Shown here in pieces: positions 1-5,578 of a stretch of 6,894 nt of DNA (position 1 is its first letter; every line of letters begins with the position of its first letter). Source of the DNA: Verrucomicrobiota bacterium (GTDB lineage: Bacteria > Verrucomicrobiota > Verrucomicrobiia > Limisphaerales > DSYF01); contig JALOTU010000162.1 in NCBI GenBank assembly GCA_025457725.1, positions 1 through 6,894 on the forward strand, written 5' to 3'. The notes below the pieces were generated by a model. The model did no database searches. It saw nothing but the letters and a program-made list of their open reading frames with translations, and was not told the origin of the DNA. Position numbers and translations under genes: made by a program.

Positions 1-48
1 GAGCCCGATCAGGAAGGTGTTCAGCGGATTGGAGAAGAATTCAGTCAT
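1..48 (-). CDS. 5' end of an unidentified minus-strand gene, cut by the window edge
   Basis: An ATG at 48-46 on the minus strand opens a frame of 16 codons reaching the window edge, reading MTEFFSNPLNTFLIGL. A Shine-Dalgarno-like TGAGG lies 8 nt upstream of the ATG, a normal spacing, which is the main support for a real start. The peptide becomes hydrophobic towards its end (TFLIGL), which could be the beginning of a membrane segment, but too little is visible to say. The gene would be divergent from the toxin-antitoxin pair. No family can be assigned. The call rests only on the start codon, the ribosome binding site and the lack of a stop over 16 codons. Confidence 0.4.
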   Translation of the reverse strand, partial: MTEFFSNPLNTFLIGL

Positions 49-158
49 GAGCGCTGCCTCAAGGATGCGGGGGCAATGCGGGCGTTGCCAGAACTTTTCC
101 TTCAGCCAAGGAGGCCCGCGCTGCACACGGATGAACCACCCCGAAAAGCACCACTTGA

Positions 159-194
159 TATGGGCAGCCAGCCGTGCGAGTATGGGCAGCCATA
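159..194. promoter_or_regulatory. Direct repeat and dyad upstream of vapB, candidate operator
   Basis: The 12-mer TATGGGCAGCCA occurs exactly twice, at 159-170 and 181-192. The copies start 22 bp apart, about two helical turns. The second copy extends into a perfect dyad with arms TATGG (181-185) and CCATA (190-194) around GCAG, ending 2 bp before the antitoxin ATG. Type II antitoxins with ribbon-helix-helix DNA-binding ends usually repress their own promoter by binding such sites, so this is the natural candidate operator for the vapBC pair. The repeat and dyad are seen in the sequence; the operator role is inferred. Confidence 0.4.
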
Positions 195-196
195 TC

Positions 197-442
197 ATGA
201 AGACGACCATTGAGATTGCCGACGATCTTTTCGAGCGCGCCCAACGGCTGGCGCGGAAGGAGAAGACGACGTTCCGCTCATTGACCGAACAAGGGCTGCG
301 ACTGGTGTTGAAAGAGAGGCAAGGCAAACCCAGGAAGCTCCCGCCGCTGGTCACGGTGGGGGGAGGCGGGTTGACGGATGAGTACAAGAACGCCCCGTGG
401 GAAAAGGTCCGCGACGAAATCTACCGGGGGCGCGGCGCGTGA
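197..442 (+). CDS. vapB: VapB-type antitoxin of a type II toxin-antitoxin pair
   Basis: This 81-residue protein resembles VapB antitoxins that begin MKTTIEI. Residues 1-40 (MKTTIEIADDLFERAQRLAR, then a helix around SLTEQGLRLVL) look like a ribbon-helix-helix or similar DNA-binding and dimerising unit. Residues 41-81 are a Gly/Pro-rich linker and a short tail with W68 and VRDEIYRGRG, the kind of segment that usually wraps the toxin. Such proteins neutralise the partner nuclease and repress their own operon. I chose the ATG at 197 because family members start there. An in-frame ATG at 131 would add 22 residues; a strong AAGGAGG at 108-114 lies 16 nt before it, farther than usual. The ATG at 197 has only a weak ribosome binding site. 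The stop overlaps the toxin start by 4 nt. Confidence 0.85.
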   Translation: MKTTIEIADDLFERAQRLARKEKTTFRSLTEQGLRLVLKERQGKPRKLPPLVTVGGGGLTDEYKNAPWEKVRDEIYRGRGA

Positions 443-876
443 TTGCGGTCGATTCCAACCTGCTGATTTACGCGCACCGCGAGGACAGTGAATTCCACCA
501 GGCATCCAAGGAATTGGTTGAGGTGCTGCGGCATCAATCCGCACCGTGGGCAATTCCGTGGCCGTGCGTCCACGAATTCATCGCCATCACCACCCATCCA
601 GGCATCTATAAACCGGCCTCCACCCTGTCCGAAGCCCTGGGGTTTCTGGACTCGTTGTTCGCCTCACCGGAACTGCATCTGCTGTCCGAAAGCGCCGGCT
701 ACTTTGAGAAACTGCGTGAACTTTCCGCCGCCGCACGACTGAAGGGCTCGCGCATTCATGACGCCAGAATCGCTGCGCTTTGTCTGCACCACGGGGTGCG
801 CGAGCTCTGGTCCGCGGATCGTGATTTCTCCGCCTTTCTGCAACTGACCGCACGCAATCCGCTGGTCACGACCTGA
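439..876 (+). CDS. vapC: VapC-type PIN-domain ribonuclease toxin
   Basis: This 145-residue single-domain PIN protein is translated from a GTG at 439-441 that overlaps the antitoxin stop (GTGA), which implies translational coupling. The PIN acidic cluster is complete: D5 in the opening VDSNLLIYAH strand, E46 in CVHEF, D108 in HDARIA and D127 in SADRDF, with D129 nearby. These residues normally hold Mg2+ or Mn2+ in the active site. VapC toxins cut specific RNAs, often tRNA or rRNA, to stop translation; the target here cannot be read from sequence. The pattern PWAIPWPCVHEF, HDARIAALCLHHGVRELWSADRDFS and a C-terminal RNPL matches, from memory, the PIN subfamily expanded in mycobacteria. Length is normal and no catalytic residue is missing, so an active toxin is expected. 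An ATG at 397 in the same frame would read through the antitoxin and is less likely. The 53 bp after its stop hold no convincing terminator before the opposing glycogen operon. Confidence 0.88.
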   Translation: MIAVDSNLLIYAHREDSEFHQASKELVEVLRHQSAPWAIPWPCVHEFIAITTHPGIYKPASTLSEALGFLDSLFASPELHLLSESAGYFEKLRELSAAARLKGSRIHDARIAALCLHHGVRELWSADRDFSAFLQLTARNPLVTT

Positions 877-929
877 TCTCCACCCGGATCGGCTGGAAGG
901 GCTACTCCGGAACGCCAACGCGGTGGATC

Positions 930-1094
930 TCAGTTCTGCGCTCGCTTCGCCCTGGCCGGGGCCTTGGGTCTTTTCTCGGGGGCCTTGGCTGGTGCCTTGC
1001 CTTCAGGCTTCTCCGCCTTGGCTGGCAGGAAGAACATCACCGACATGCCGGGCAGGAACAGGTCCACGGCGAAGTCGCGGCCGTCCCATTTGGC
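930..1094 (-). other. Out-of-frame C-terminal remnant of glgB with a basic tail
   Basis: Read in the -1 frame relative to glgB, this stretch encodes 54 residues ending at a TGA (932-930). Its first half, starting AKWDGRDFAV and running through DLFLPGMSVMFFLPA, looks like the last beta strands of branching enzymes (E. coli: HGRQHSLSLTLPPL). The second half is a low-complexity tail rich in Lys, Ala and Pro with net charge of about +7. It has no start of its own and directly follows the point where the glgB frame stops matching its family. I read it as the original 3' end of glgB, put out of frame by a deletion. It would be translated only if the frame were restored. Confidence 0.7.
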
Positions 1095-3154
1095 ACCTCG
1101 CGCCAATGTCCGTCCCGGGGAACGCCCACCCGATAGCTCTCGCGGGTCACCGGCGTCATGTTGGCCACCACGAGCAGCACCTCGTCCGGGCTGGTGCCGA
1201 AGCGGACGAAACTGATGACGCTGTTGTCGCCGTCGTTGGAATTCACCCACTGGAAGCTCTTGGGATCGTAGTCTGACTCCGCCAGGAAGCCGTGTGCGGC
1301 ATAGCATTGATTCAGGTCGGCCACCAGCAGGCGGATGCCCTCGTGATCCAGGTATTGCGTCAGGTGCCAGTCGAGGCTCTTGTCGTAGGCCCATTCCGAT
1401 GACTGACCGAATTCGCTGCCCATGAACAGGGTCTTCTTGCCCGGCCAGCCCCACATCCAGCCGTAAAGGGCCCGCAGCTGCCTGGCTTTGTCCGGAATGT
1501 GGTAGGCGCCCATCTTGAGCAGCATGGATCCCTTGCCATGCACCACTTCATCGTGCGAAAACGCCATCATGAAGTGCTCGGTGTTCTGGTAGATCATGCC
1601 GAACGTGAGCTGGTTGTGATGATGCTTCCGGTAGACCGGATCTTTCTTGAAGTATTCCAGCGTGTCGTGCATCCAGCCCATGTTCCACTTGAGATCAAAC
1701 CCGAGCCCGCCTTCCTTGGTGGGTTTGCTCACGCCACCCCAGGCGGTGGATTCCTCGGCAATCATCAGCACCCCGGGAAAGTACTTGTGAATGGTGTCGT
1801 TGGCGTAGCGCAGGAAATCGATGGCATCGATGTTCTCGCGTCCGCCGTACTTGTTGGGGATCCATTGGCCGGGCTTGCGGGAGTAATCCAGGTAGAGCAT
1901 GGAGGCCACGGCATCCACGCGCAGGCCGTCGATGTGATAGCGGTCCAGCCAGGTCATGGCACTCCCGAGCAGGAAGCAGCGCACTTCCGGCCGGCTGTAG
2001 TTGAAGATCAGCGTCCCCCAGTCCTGGTGCTCCCCCTGGCGGGGGTCGGCGTGCTCGTACAGGTGGGTGCCGTCGAAGTGTGCCAGGGCGAAGAAGTCCT
2101 TCGGAAAATGCGCGGGCACCCAGTCGAGGATGACGCCGATGCCGTTCTGGTGGAGTGTGTCCACGAGGAACATGAAATCCTCGGGGGTGCCATAGCGGTG
2201 TGTGGGCGCGAAGAATCCGGTGACCTGGTAGCCCCAGGAGCCGTCGAAGGGATACTCCGCCAGGGGCATGAACTCGACGTGGGTGTAACCCATCTTATGG
2301 AGATAGGGGACAAGCTCGCGCGCGAGTTCGCGATAGGTCAAAGGCCGGTTGCCATCATCCGGATTGCGTTTCCAGGAGCCCACGTGCATCTCGTAAACCA
2401 GGACGGGTTTGCGTTTCCAATCGGTCTGGTCGCGTTGCTCCATCCACTTCTGGTCGCCCCATTCGTGTTTGCGCACGTTCCAGACGACCGACGCGTTGTT
2501 GGGCGGACTTTCGAAGTAGGCGCCGTAGGGATCGGTCTTGAGCCGCAAGGCCCCCTTGCGCGGCACGATTTCGTACTTGTAGAGGACGCCCTCCTGAAGG
2601 CCGGGCACGAACAGTTCCCAGACGCCGGAATTGCCCAGGGAACGCATCGGATGGTAGCGACCGTCCCAGCGGTTGAAATCGCCCACCACCGAAACGCGCG
2701 ACGCATTGGGCGCCCAGACGGCGAACGACACCCCCATCACGCCGTCGATTGTGCGCAGGTGCGCGCCGAGCTTCTGGTAGACCCGGTGGTCGGTGCCTTC
2801 ATTGAAGAAATACACGTCCTGTTCCCCCAGCGTGGGCAGGAAGCGGTAGGGATCGTAAAAGTGCCGGATTTCACCGTTGGTCTTGGTGATGCGCAGGCGA
2901 TAGGGAAAGACCTCCTGTCGATCCGGAATGAATCCCTCGAAAAGCCCCAGGGCGTGGTGTTTTCCCATCGGATGGCGCACCTCGGGATCCTGCATGTAGT
3001 CCACCACCTCGCAATCGACCGCGTCCTGGATCAGCACCCGCACCACGAGTCCGCGTCGGCCGTCCTGGGTGTGCGGGTGCATGCCCAGCAGGGCATGCGG
3101 CTGGCCCAGCTGACCGTTTAACAGTGCGTCGAGTTCCTTTTTGGTGGTGATCAT
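1037..3154 (-). CDS. glgB: 1,4-alpha-glucan branching enzyme, C-terminus disrupted by a frameshift
   Basis: GlgB cuts alpha-1,4-glucan chains and re-attaches the pieces by alpha-1,6 bonds, making glycogen branches in the cytoplasm. The 705 residues show an N-terminal GlgB domain (about 1-115, with GQPHALLGMHPH), a CBM48-like beta domain (about 140-230, FAVWAPNASRVSVVGDFNRW) and a GH13 barrel (about 255-600). The barrel has DWVPAHF (344-350), the nucleophile D414 in DGLRVDAV, the acid E467 in MIAEEST and the third carboxylate D535 in FSHDE. Each lies exactly 9 residues after its E. coli counterpart (405, 458, 526), so the catalytic core looks intact. After WREV (684-687) the frame ends in 18 unrelated residues, and the normal end appears in the -1 frame after an apparent loss of some 22-26 codons. 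The start at 3154 gives the typical N-terminus; no clear Shine-Dalgarno is seen. The gene begins 17 bp after the glgA stop, so the two are surely co-transcribed. Activity depends on whether the shift is real. Confidence 0.95.
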   Translation of the reverse strand: MITTKKELDALLNGQLGQPHALLGMHPHTQDGRRGLVVRVLIQDAVDCEVVDYMQDPEVRHPMGKHHALGLFEGFIPDRQEVFPYRLRITKTNGEIRHFYDPYRFLPTLGEQDVYFFNEGTDHRVYQKLGAHLRTIDGVMGVSFAVWAPNASRVSVVGDFNRWDGRYHPMRSLGNSGVWELFVPGLQEGVLYKYEIVPRKGALRLKTDPYGAYFESPPNNASVVWNVRKHEWGDQKWMEQRDQTDWKRKPVLVYEMHVGSWKRNPDDGNRPLTYRELARELVPYLHKMGYTHVEFMPLAEYPFDGSWGYQVTGFFAPTHRYGTPEDFMFLVDTLHQNGIGVILDWVPAHFPKDFFALAHFDGTHLYEHADPRQGEHQDWGTLIFNYSRPEVRCFLLGSAMTWLDRYHIDGLRVDAVASMLYLDYSRKPGQWIPNKYGGRENIDAIDFLRYANDTIHKYFPGVLMIAEESTAWGGVSKPTKEGGLGFDLKWNMGWMHDTLEYFKKDPVYRKHHHNQLTFGMIYQNTEHFMMAFSHDEVVHGKGSMLLKMGAYHIPDKARQLRALYGWMWGWPGKKTLFMGSEFGQSSEWAYDKSLDWHLTQYLDHEGIRLLVADLNQCYAAHGFLAESDYDPKSFQWVNSNDGDNSVISFVRFGTSPDEVLLVVANMTPVTRESYRVGVPRDGHWREVPNGTAATSPWTCSCPACR

Positions 3155-3171
3155 GCGGTGGTTTTGCCGGA

Positions 3172-4896
3172 CTATTTGTCCCGGATGTAATCGTAAATGT
3201 TGAGGTAATGCTGACCCGGATGCTTCCACGAAATGTCCGCGCGCATTCCGTTCGAGATCAGATTCCGGAAATGGTCGGGAAAGTGGTAGTAGCAGCCGAT
3301 GGCCCGGTGCAGGGCGGATTCGAGGCCGGCGTTGTCGGGCTGATGGAAAACGTAGCCGTTTCGCTCGTGCAGCGGACGGTCGGAGTAGTCCTTGTCGAAG
3401 ACGGTATCCGCCAATCCGCCCACGGACCGGACCACCGGCACGGTGCCGTAGCGCATGGCGATGAGCTGGGTGAGGCCGCAGGGTTCGTAGCGGCTCGGGA
3501 CAATCATCAGGTCCGCGCCCGCGTAAATCAGGTGCGCCAGCTCCAGGTTGTAGCCGATCTCAAGATGGCAATCCGGACTGTTGTTCAGATGATGTTTCAG
3601 CCCCCAGAAGTGATCGTTGGTGGGTTTGTCCGGGGCGCTGCCGAGCAGCACGAACTGGGCTCGATTGTTGAGCGCGTAAAAGATGGCGTGCCGCACAAGG
3701 TCGAGCCCCTTCTGCGGATCCAGCCGGCCGACAAAGGCCACGATGGGCTTTTCGTTGTCGGCCAGCCAGAATCGGTGGCGCAGTGCCCGCTTGTTCTCGT
3801 ACTTGCCTTCGATCTTATCAGCACTGAATGAGGCGGGGATGTGGCGGTCGGTTTCGGGATTGAACATTTCGCAGTCCAAACCGTTGAGCACGCCGCCGTA
3901 CTTGTTCTGGTGCACGTGAAGAATGTGCTCGAGCCCGTGCCCTTGACCCCCATCCTTGGCCTCCCAGGCGTGACGCGGGGAGACCGTGGTCACAAAGTTG
4001 GAATACACAATTCCCCCCTTCATGAGGTTGACGGCCGCCGGGTTGGCCGGGTCGCGCAGCCGGTCGTAATGGAAGTAGTACTCCGGCCGGTTCAAACCGG
4101 TGGCCTGAAGGACTTGGGAGCCGGCCACACCCTGATGACGGAAGTTGTGCACGGTGAAACACACGCGCGGATGGGTCATGCCCAGGTGCTGGTAGATCTC
4201 GTACAGAAGCACCGGCGTCAGGGCCGTCTGCCAGTCATGACAATGGATGATGTCGGGATGCTTGCCGGTCTTGAGCATGAACTCCAGCGCCGCCCGGCTG
4301 AAAAAGGCAAAGCGCAGGACGTCGTCCTGCTGGCCATAAATAACGCCGCGGTTGAAGTAACTGTCGTTGGAATGAGGCTCAATGAAAAAGCACTTGCGTC
4401 CGTGCACAAAGCCAAACCACACCGTGCAATGGATGGCGCCGCCAAACCACGGAACCCACAGATTCTCGTAGGTCTTGCACAGGCCATAGATGTGGTCGTA
4501 GCGCATGCAGTCGTACTTGGGCAGAATCATCTCGACCGCATTGCCGCGCATCTCCAGTTCGCGGCCCAACCCGAACACCACATCGGCCAGCCCGCCCACC
4601 TTGGCCACGGGGGCCAGTTCGGGGCTGATCATCACCACGAACAGGGGCGGAATCTGCGGCCCGGGCGGGGCGGGGGGTGGGGGAATGTCCTGGGGGGCGG
4701 CCTCCGGGCAAGGCGCCTCCTCCGGCTCCGGCGACGGCGGCAGCTCCTTCAACAGGACTTCCTCGGCCATCGTGGATTTGGCTTGGGGCATCGGAGAAAC
4801 TTGCGTCGGCTCGGGAAGGGCGGGGGCCCCGAGGGATGCGGACGTCGCAGGTTCCCGGGGCGTTTCCGAGGGTTTCTTGTGTCGAGGTTTTGCCAT
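3172..4896 (-). CDS. glgA: Glycogen (starch) synthase, GT5, SSIII/IV-like, with an N-terminal Pro-rich extension
   Basis: GlgA transfers glucose from a nucleotide sugar, normally ADP-glucose in bacteria, to the non-reducing end of alpha-1,4-glucan. The 574-residue protein has the two-domain GT-B fold of family GT5. The sugar-nucleotide loop KVGGLADVV (99-107) opens the N-terminal domain, followed by HCHDWQTAL (218-226), RLDPQKG (391-397, with R391 and K396), the catalytic-site Glu in EPCGLTQ (E471) and the glycine loop SVGGLADTV (491-499). Bacterial GlgA is usually about 480 residues; the excess is an 84-residue extension, first basic, then acidic and very rich in Pro. Several stretches, such as LPKYDCM, FIEPH, FSRAALE and GKHPDIIHCHDWQTA, resemble plant starch synthases III and IV more than E. 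coli GlgA (recalled, not searched). The ATG at 4896 is used; in-frame Met36 and Met43 could give a shorter form, but neither start has a clear Shine-Dalgarno. It is the first gene of the glgA-glgB operon, divergent from rpsO. Confidence 0.95.
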   Translation of the reverse strand: MAKPRHKKPSETPREPATSASLGAPALPEPTQVSPMPQAKSTMAEEVLLKELPPSPEPEEAPCPEAAPQDIPPPPAPPGPQIPPLFVVMISPELAPVAKVGGLADVVFGLGRELEMRGNAVEMILPKYDCMRYDHIYGLCKTYENLWVPWFGGAIHCTVWFGFVHGRKCFFIEPHSNDSYFNRGVIYGQQDDVLRFAFFSRAALEFMLKTGKHPDIIHCHDWQTALTPVLLYEIYQHLGMTHPRVCFTVHNFRHQGVAGSQVLQATGLNRPEYYFHYDRLRDPANPAAVNLMKGGIVYSNFVTTVSPRHAWEAKDGGQGHGLEHILHVHQNKYGGVLNGLDCEMFNPETDRHIPASFSADKIEGKYENKRALRHRFWLADNEKPIVAFVGRLDPQKGLDLVRHAIFYALNNRAQFVLLGSAPDKPTNDHFWGLKHHLNNSPDCHLEIGYNLELAHLIYAGADLMIVPSRYEPCGLTQLIAMRYGTVPVVRSVGGLADTVFDKDYSDRPLHERNGYVFHQPDNAGLESALHRAIGCYYHFPDHFRNLISNGMRADISWKHPGQHYLNIYDYIRDK

Positions 4897-4955
4897 GATG
4901 ATTGAGACTTGCTGGTCTCTTCGGATTCGGTGAAGTCTAGTACAGGCCAAAAGGA

Positions 4956-4977
4956 TTCAAAAGTCTAACCTTTTGAA
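4956..4977. promoter_or_regulatory. Perfect 8-bp dyad upstream of glgA, candidate operator or leader hairpin
   Basis: TTCAAAAG (4956-4963) and CTTTTGAA (4970-4977) are perfect inverted copies separated by 6 bp (TCTAAC). The site lies 59 bp before the glgA start, in the AT-rich part of the glgA/rpsO divergent region, and stands out against GC-rich surroundings. It could bind a dimeric regulator of the glycogen operon or form a hairpin in its leader. No clear -35/-10 pair for glgA was found, so its position relative to a promoter is unknown. Confidence 0.4.
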
Positions 4978-5026
4978 GCGCAATTGGGTTTTGGGCTGGC
5001 TCTGGGGGACGAAACGCTGGCTGGGC

Positions 5027-5050
5027 CGCCTGTTTCACCGCCTGTTTCAC
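5027..5050. repeat. Perfect tandem 12-mer, two copies
   Basis: CGCCTGTTTCAC occurs twice head to tail, at 5027-5038 and 5039-5050, with no mismatch. The array ends 2 bp before the proposed -35 element of the rpsO promoter, where an activator or an UP-like contact would sit. The 12-bp period is slightly more than one helical turn. It may instead be a simple slippage duplication. Confidence 0.5.
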
Positions 5051-5052
5051 AC

Positions 5053-5081
5053 TTTACAGAAGCGGGGCCGATGCGTAATCT
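5053..5081 (+). promoter_or_regulatory. Candidate sigma70-like promoter for rpsO
   Basis: TTTACA (5053-5058) matches the -35 consensus at five of six positions. After an ideal 17-bp spacer comes TAATCT (5076-5081), a weaker -10 keeping the important second A and last T. Transcription would start near 5088, giving a leader of about 30 nt to the rpsO ATG that includes its ribosome binding site. This is the best promoter-like pair I see in the divergent region, but the -10 match is only three of six. Confidence 0.45.
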
Positions 5082-5117
5082 CCGGGTCTTTGGAACCAAC
5101 ACAGGAAAGAGAAATGA

Positions 5118-5375
5118 ATGGCTGCTAAGGCTGCAAACATCGCGGATTTTCAACTGCACGAACGGGATACCGGCTCGGCGGACGTGCAAATCGCATCGCT
5201 CACCGAGAAGATCAATCATCTCACCGAACATCTTCAGATTCACAAGAAGGACCACAGTTCGCGTCGTGGTCTGCTCATCATGGTCGGCGAGCGGCGCAAG
5301 CTGCTGGATTACGTTCAAAACAAGGATCAGGCGCGTTACCAGACCCTGACCAAGAAGCTCAAGCTGCGTCATTAA
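5118..5375 (+). CDS. rpsO: 30S ribosomal protein S15
   Basis: S15 is a primary binder of 16S rRNA in the 30S platform and contributes a bridge to the 50S subunit. The 85-residue protein (88-89 is usual) has the family hallmarks: DTGSADVQ (17-24), INHLTEHL (32-39), HKKDHSSRRGLL (42-53) and RRKLLDYV (59-66). The His and Asp of HKKDH and the neighbouring SRRG belong to the conserved rRNA-contact surface. The ATG at 5118 follows AGGAAAGAG (5103-5111) at a suitable distance; an ATG at 5114 is in another frame. The N-terminus is a few residues shorter than in E. coli, which is common. pnp lies downstream on the same strand, the usual gene order. In E. coli S15 represses its own mRNA through leader structure; whether the short leader here does so cannot be told. 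Confidence 0.97.
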   Translation: MAAKAANIADFQLHERDTGSADVQIASLTEKINHLTEHLQIHKKDHSSRRGLLIMVGERRKLLDYVQNKDQARYQTLTKKLKLRH

Positions 5376-5392
5376 GACCGGCGGACGGTTTT
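5374..5392 (+). terminator. Weak hairpin at the rpsO stop, possible partial terminator
   Basis: AAGACCG (5374-5380) can pair with CGGTTTT (5386-5392) over 7 bp, including one G-U pair, around a 5-nt loop. The hairpin begins within the rpsO stop codon. The T run forms the 3' arm rather than following it, so this is a poor intrinsic terminator. An alternative pairing of CGGTT (5386-5390) with AACCG (5397-5401) competes with it. It may attenuate or protect the rpsO 3' end, if it has any role. Confidence 0.2.
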
Positions 5393-5420
5393 CTTGAACC
5401 GTATTTCGATTACCCAGTTT

Positions 5421-5451
5421 GTCCGGGTTGATAACGCGAGCAACTCCGGGC
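5421..5451 (+). promoter_or_regulatory. Hairpin in the rpsO-pnp spacer
   Basis: GTCCGGGTTG (5421-5430) can pair with CAACTCCGGGC (5441-5451), giving a 10-bp stem with a single bulged T (5445), one G-U pair and a 10-nt loop. CGCGAG in its loop (5435-5440) is also the exact inverse of CTCGCG at 5464-5469, so two folds are possible. In E. coli the rpsO-pnp spacer contains an RNase III-cut stem through which PNPase controls its own mRNA. A similar role is possible here, but it is inferred from position only. Confidence 0.35.
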
Positions 5452-5511
5452 ACCCGCGTCAGTCTCGCGAAACCTCAATGACCGTCGCCCACTCGGGAAA
5501 TTTCACTCAGC

Positions 5512-5526
5512 GTCCGCGGAGCGGAC
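5512..5526 (+). promoter_or_regulatory. Short GC-rich hairpin upstream of pnp
   Basis: GTCCGC (5512-5517) and GCGGAC (5521-5526) are perfect inverted copies around a GGA loop, 52 bp before the pnp start. No T run follows, so it is not an intrinsic terminator. It may form part of the structured pnp leader or simply be a small chance dyad. Confidence 0.3.
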
Positions 5527-5578
5527 CTTGAATGAAGTTCCTCGGGGTGGCGGCGGCATTCTATACATCAGAGACAAC

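Noticed and set aside
879..927. TCCACC (879-884) and GGTGGA (922-927) as a bidirectional terminator between vapC and glgB
   Set aside because: The arms are only 6 bp with a 37-nt loop and no T run on either side.
1080..1100. Programmed -1 ribosomal frameshift in glgB
   Set aside because: No X XXY YYZ slippery heptamer is present at the junction, and about two dozen conserved residues are missing as well, which a frameshift alone would not explain.
1499..3121. Long plus-strand open frame (540 codons) opposite glgB
   Set aside because: It lies wholly inside a clearly recognised glgB and its translation resembles no family I know (His/Val-rich, low order). Long antisense frames are expected in GC-rich genes.
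3841..4905. Plus-strand open frame of 354 codons opposite glgA
   Set aside because: It is antisense to a well-supported GlgA with all catalytic motifs, and its composition is typical of a shadow frame.
5528..5567. TTGAAT (5528-5533) and TATACA (5562-5567) as a pnp promoter
   Set aside because: The spacer is 28 bp, far from the usual 17, and the start site would fall only a few bases before the pnp ATG.
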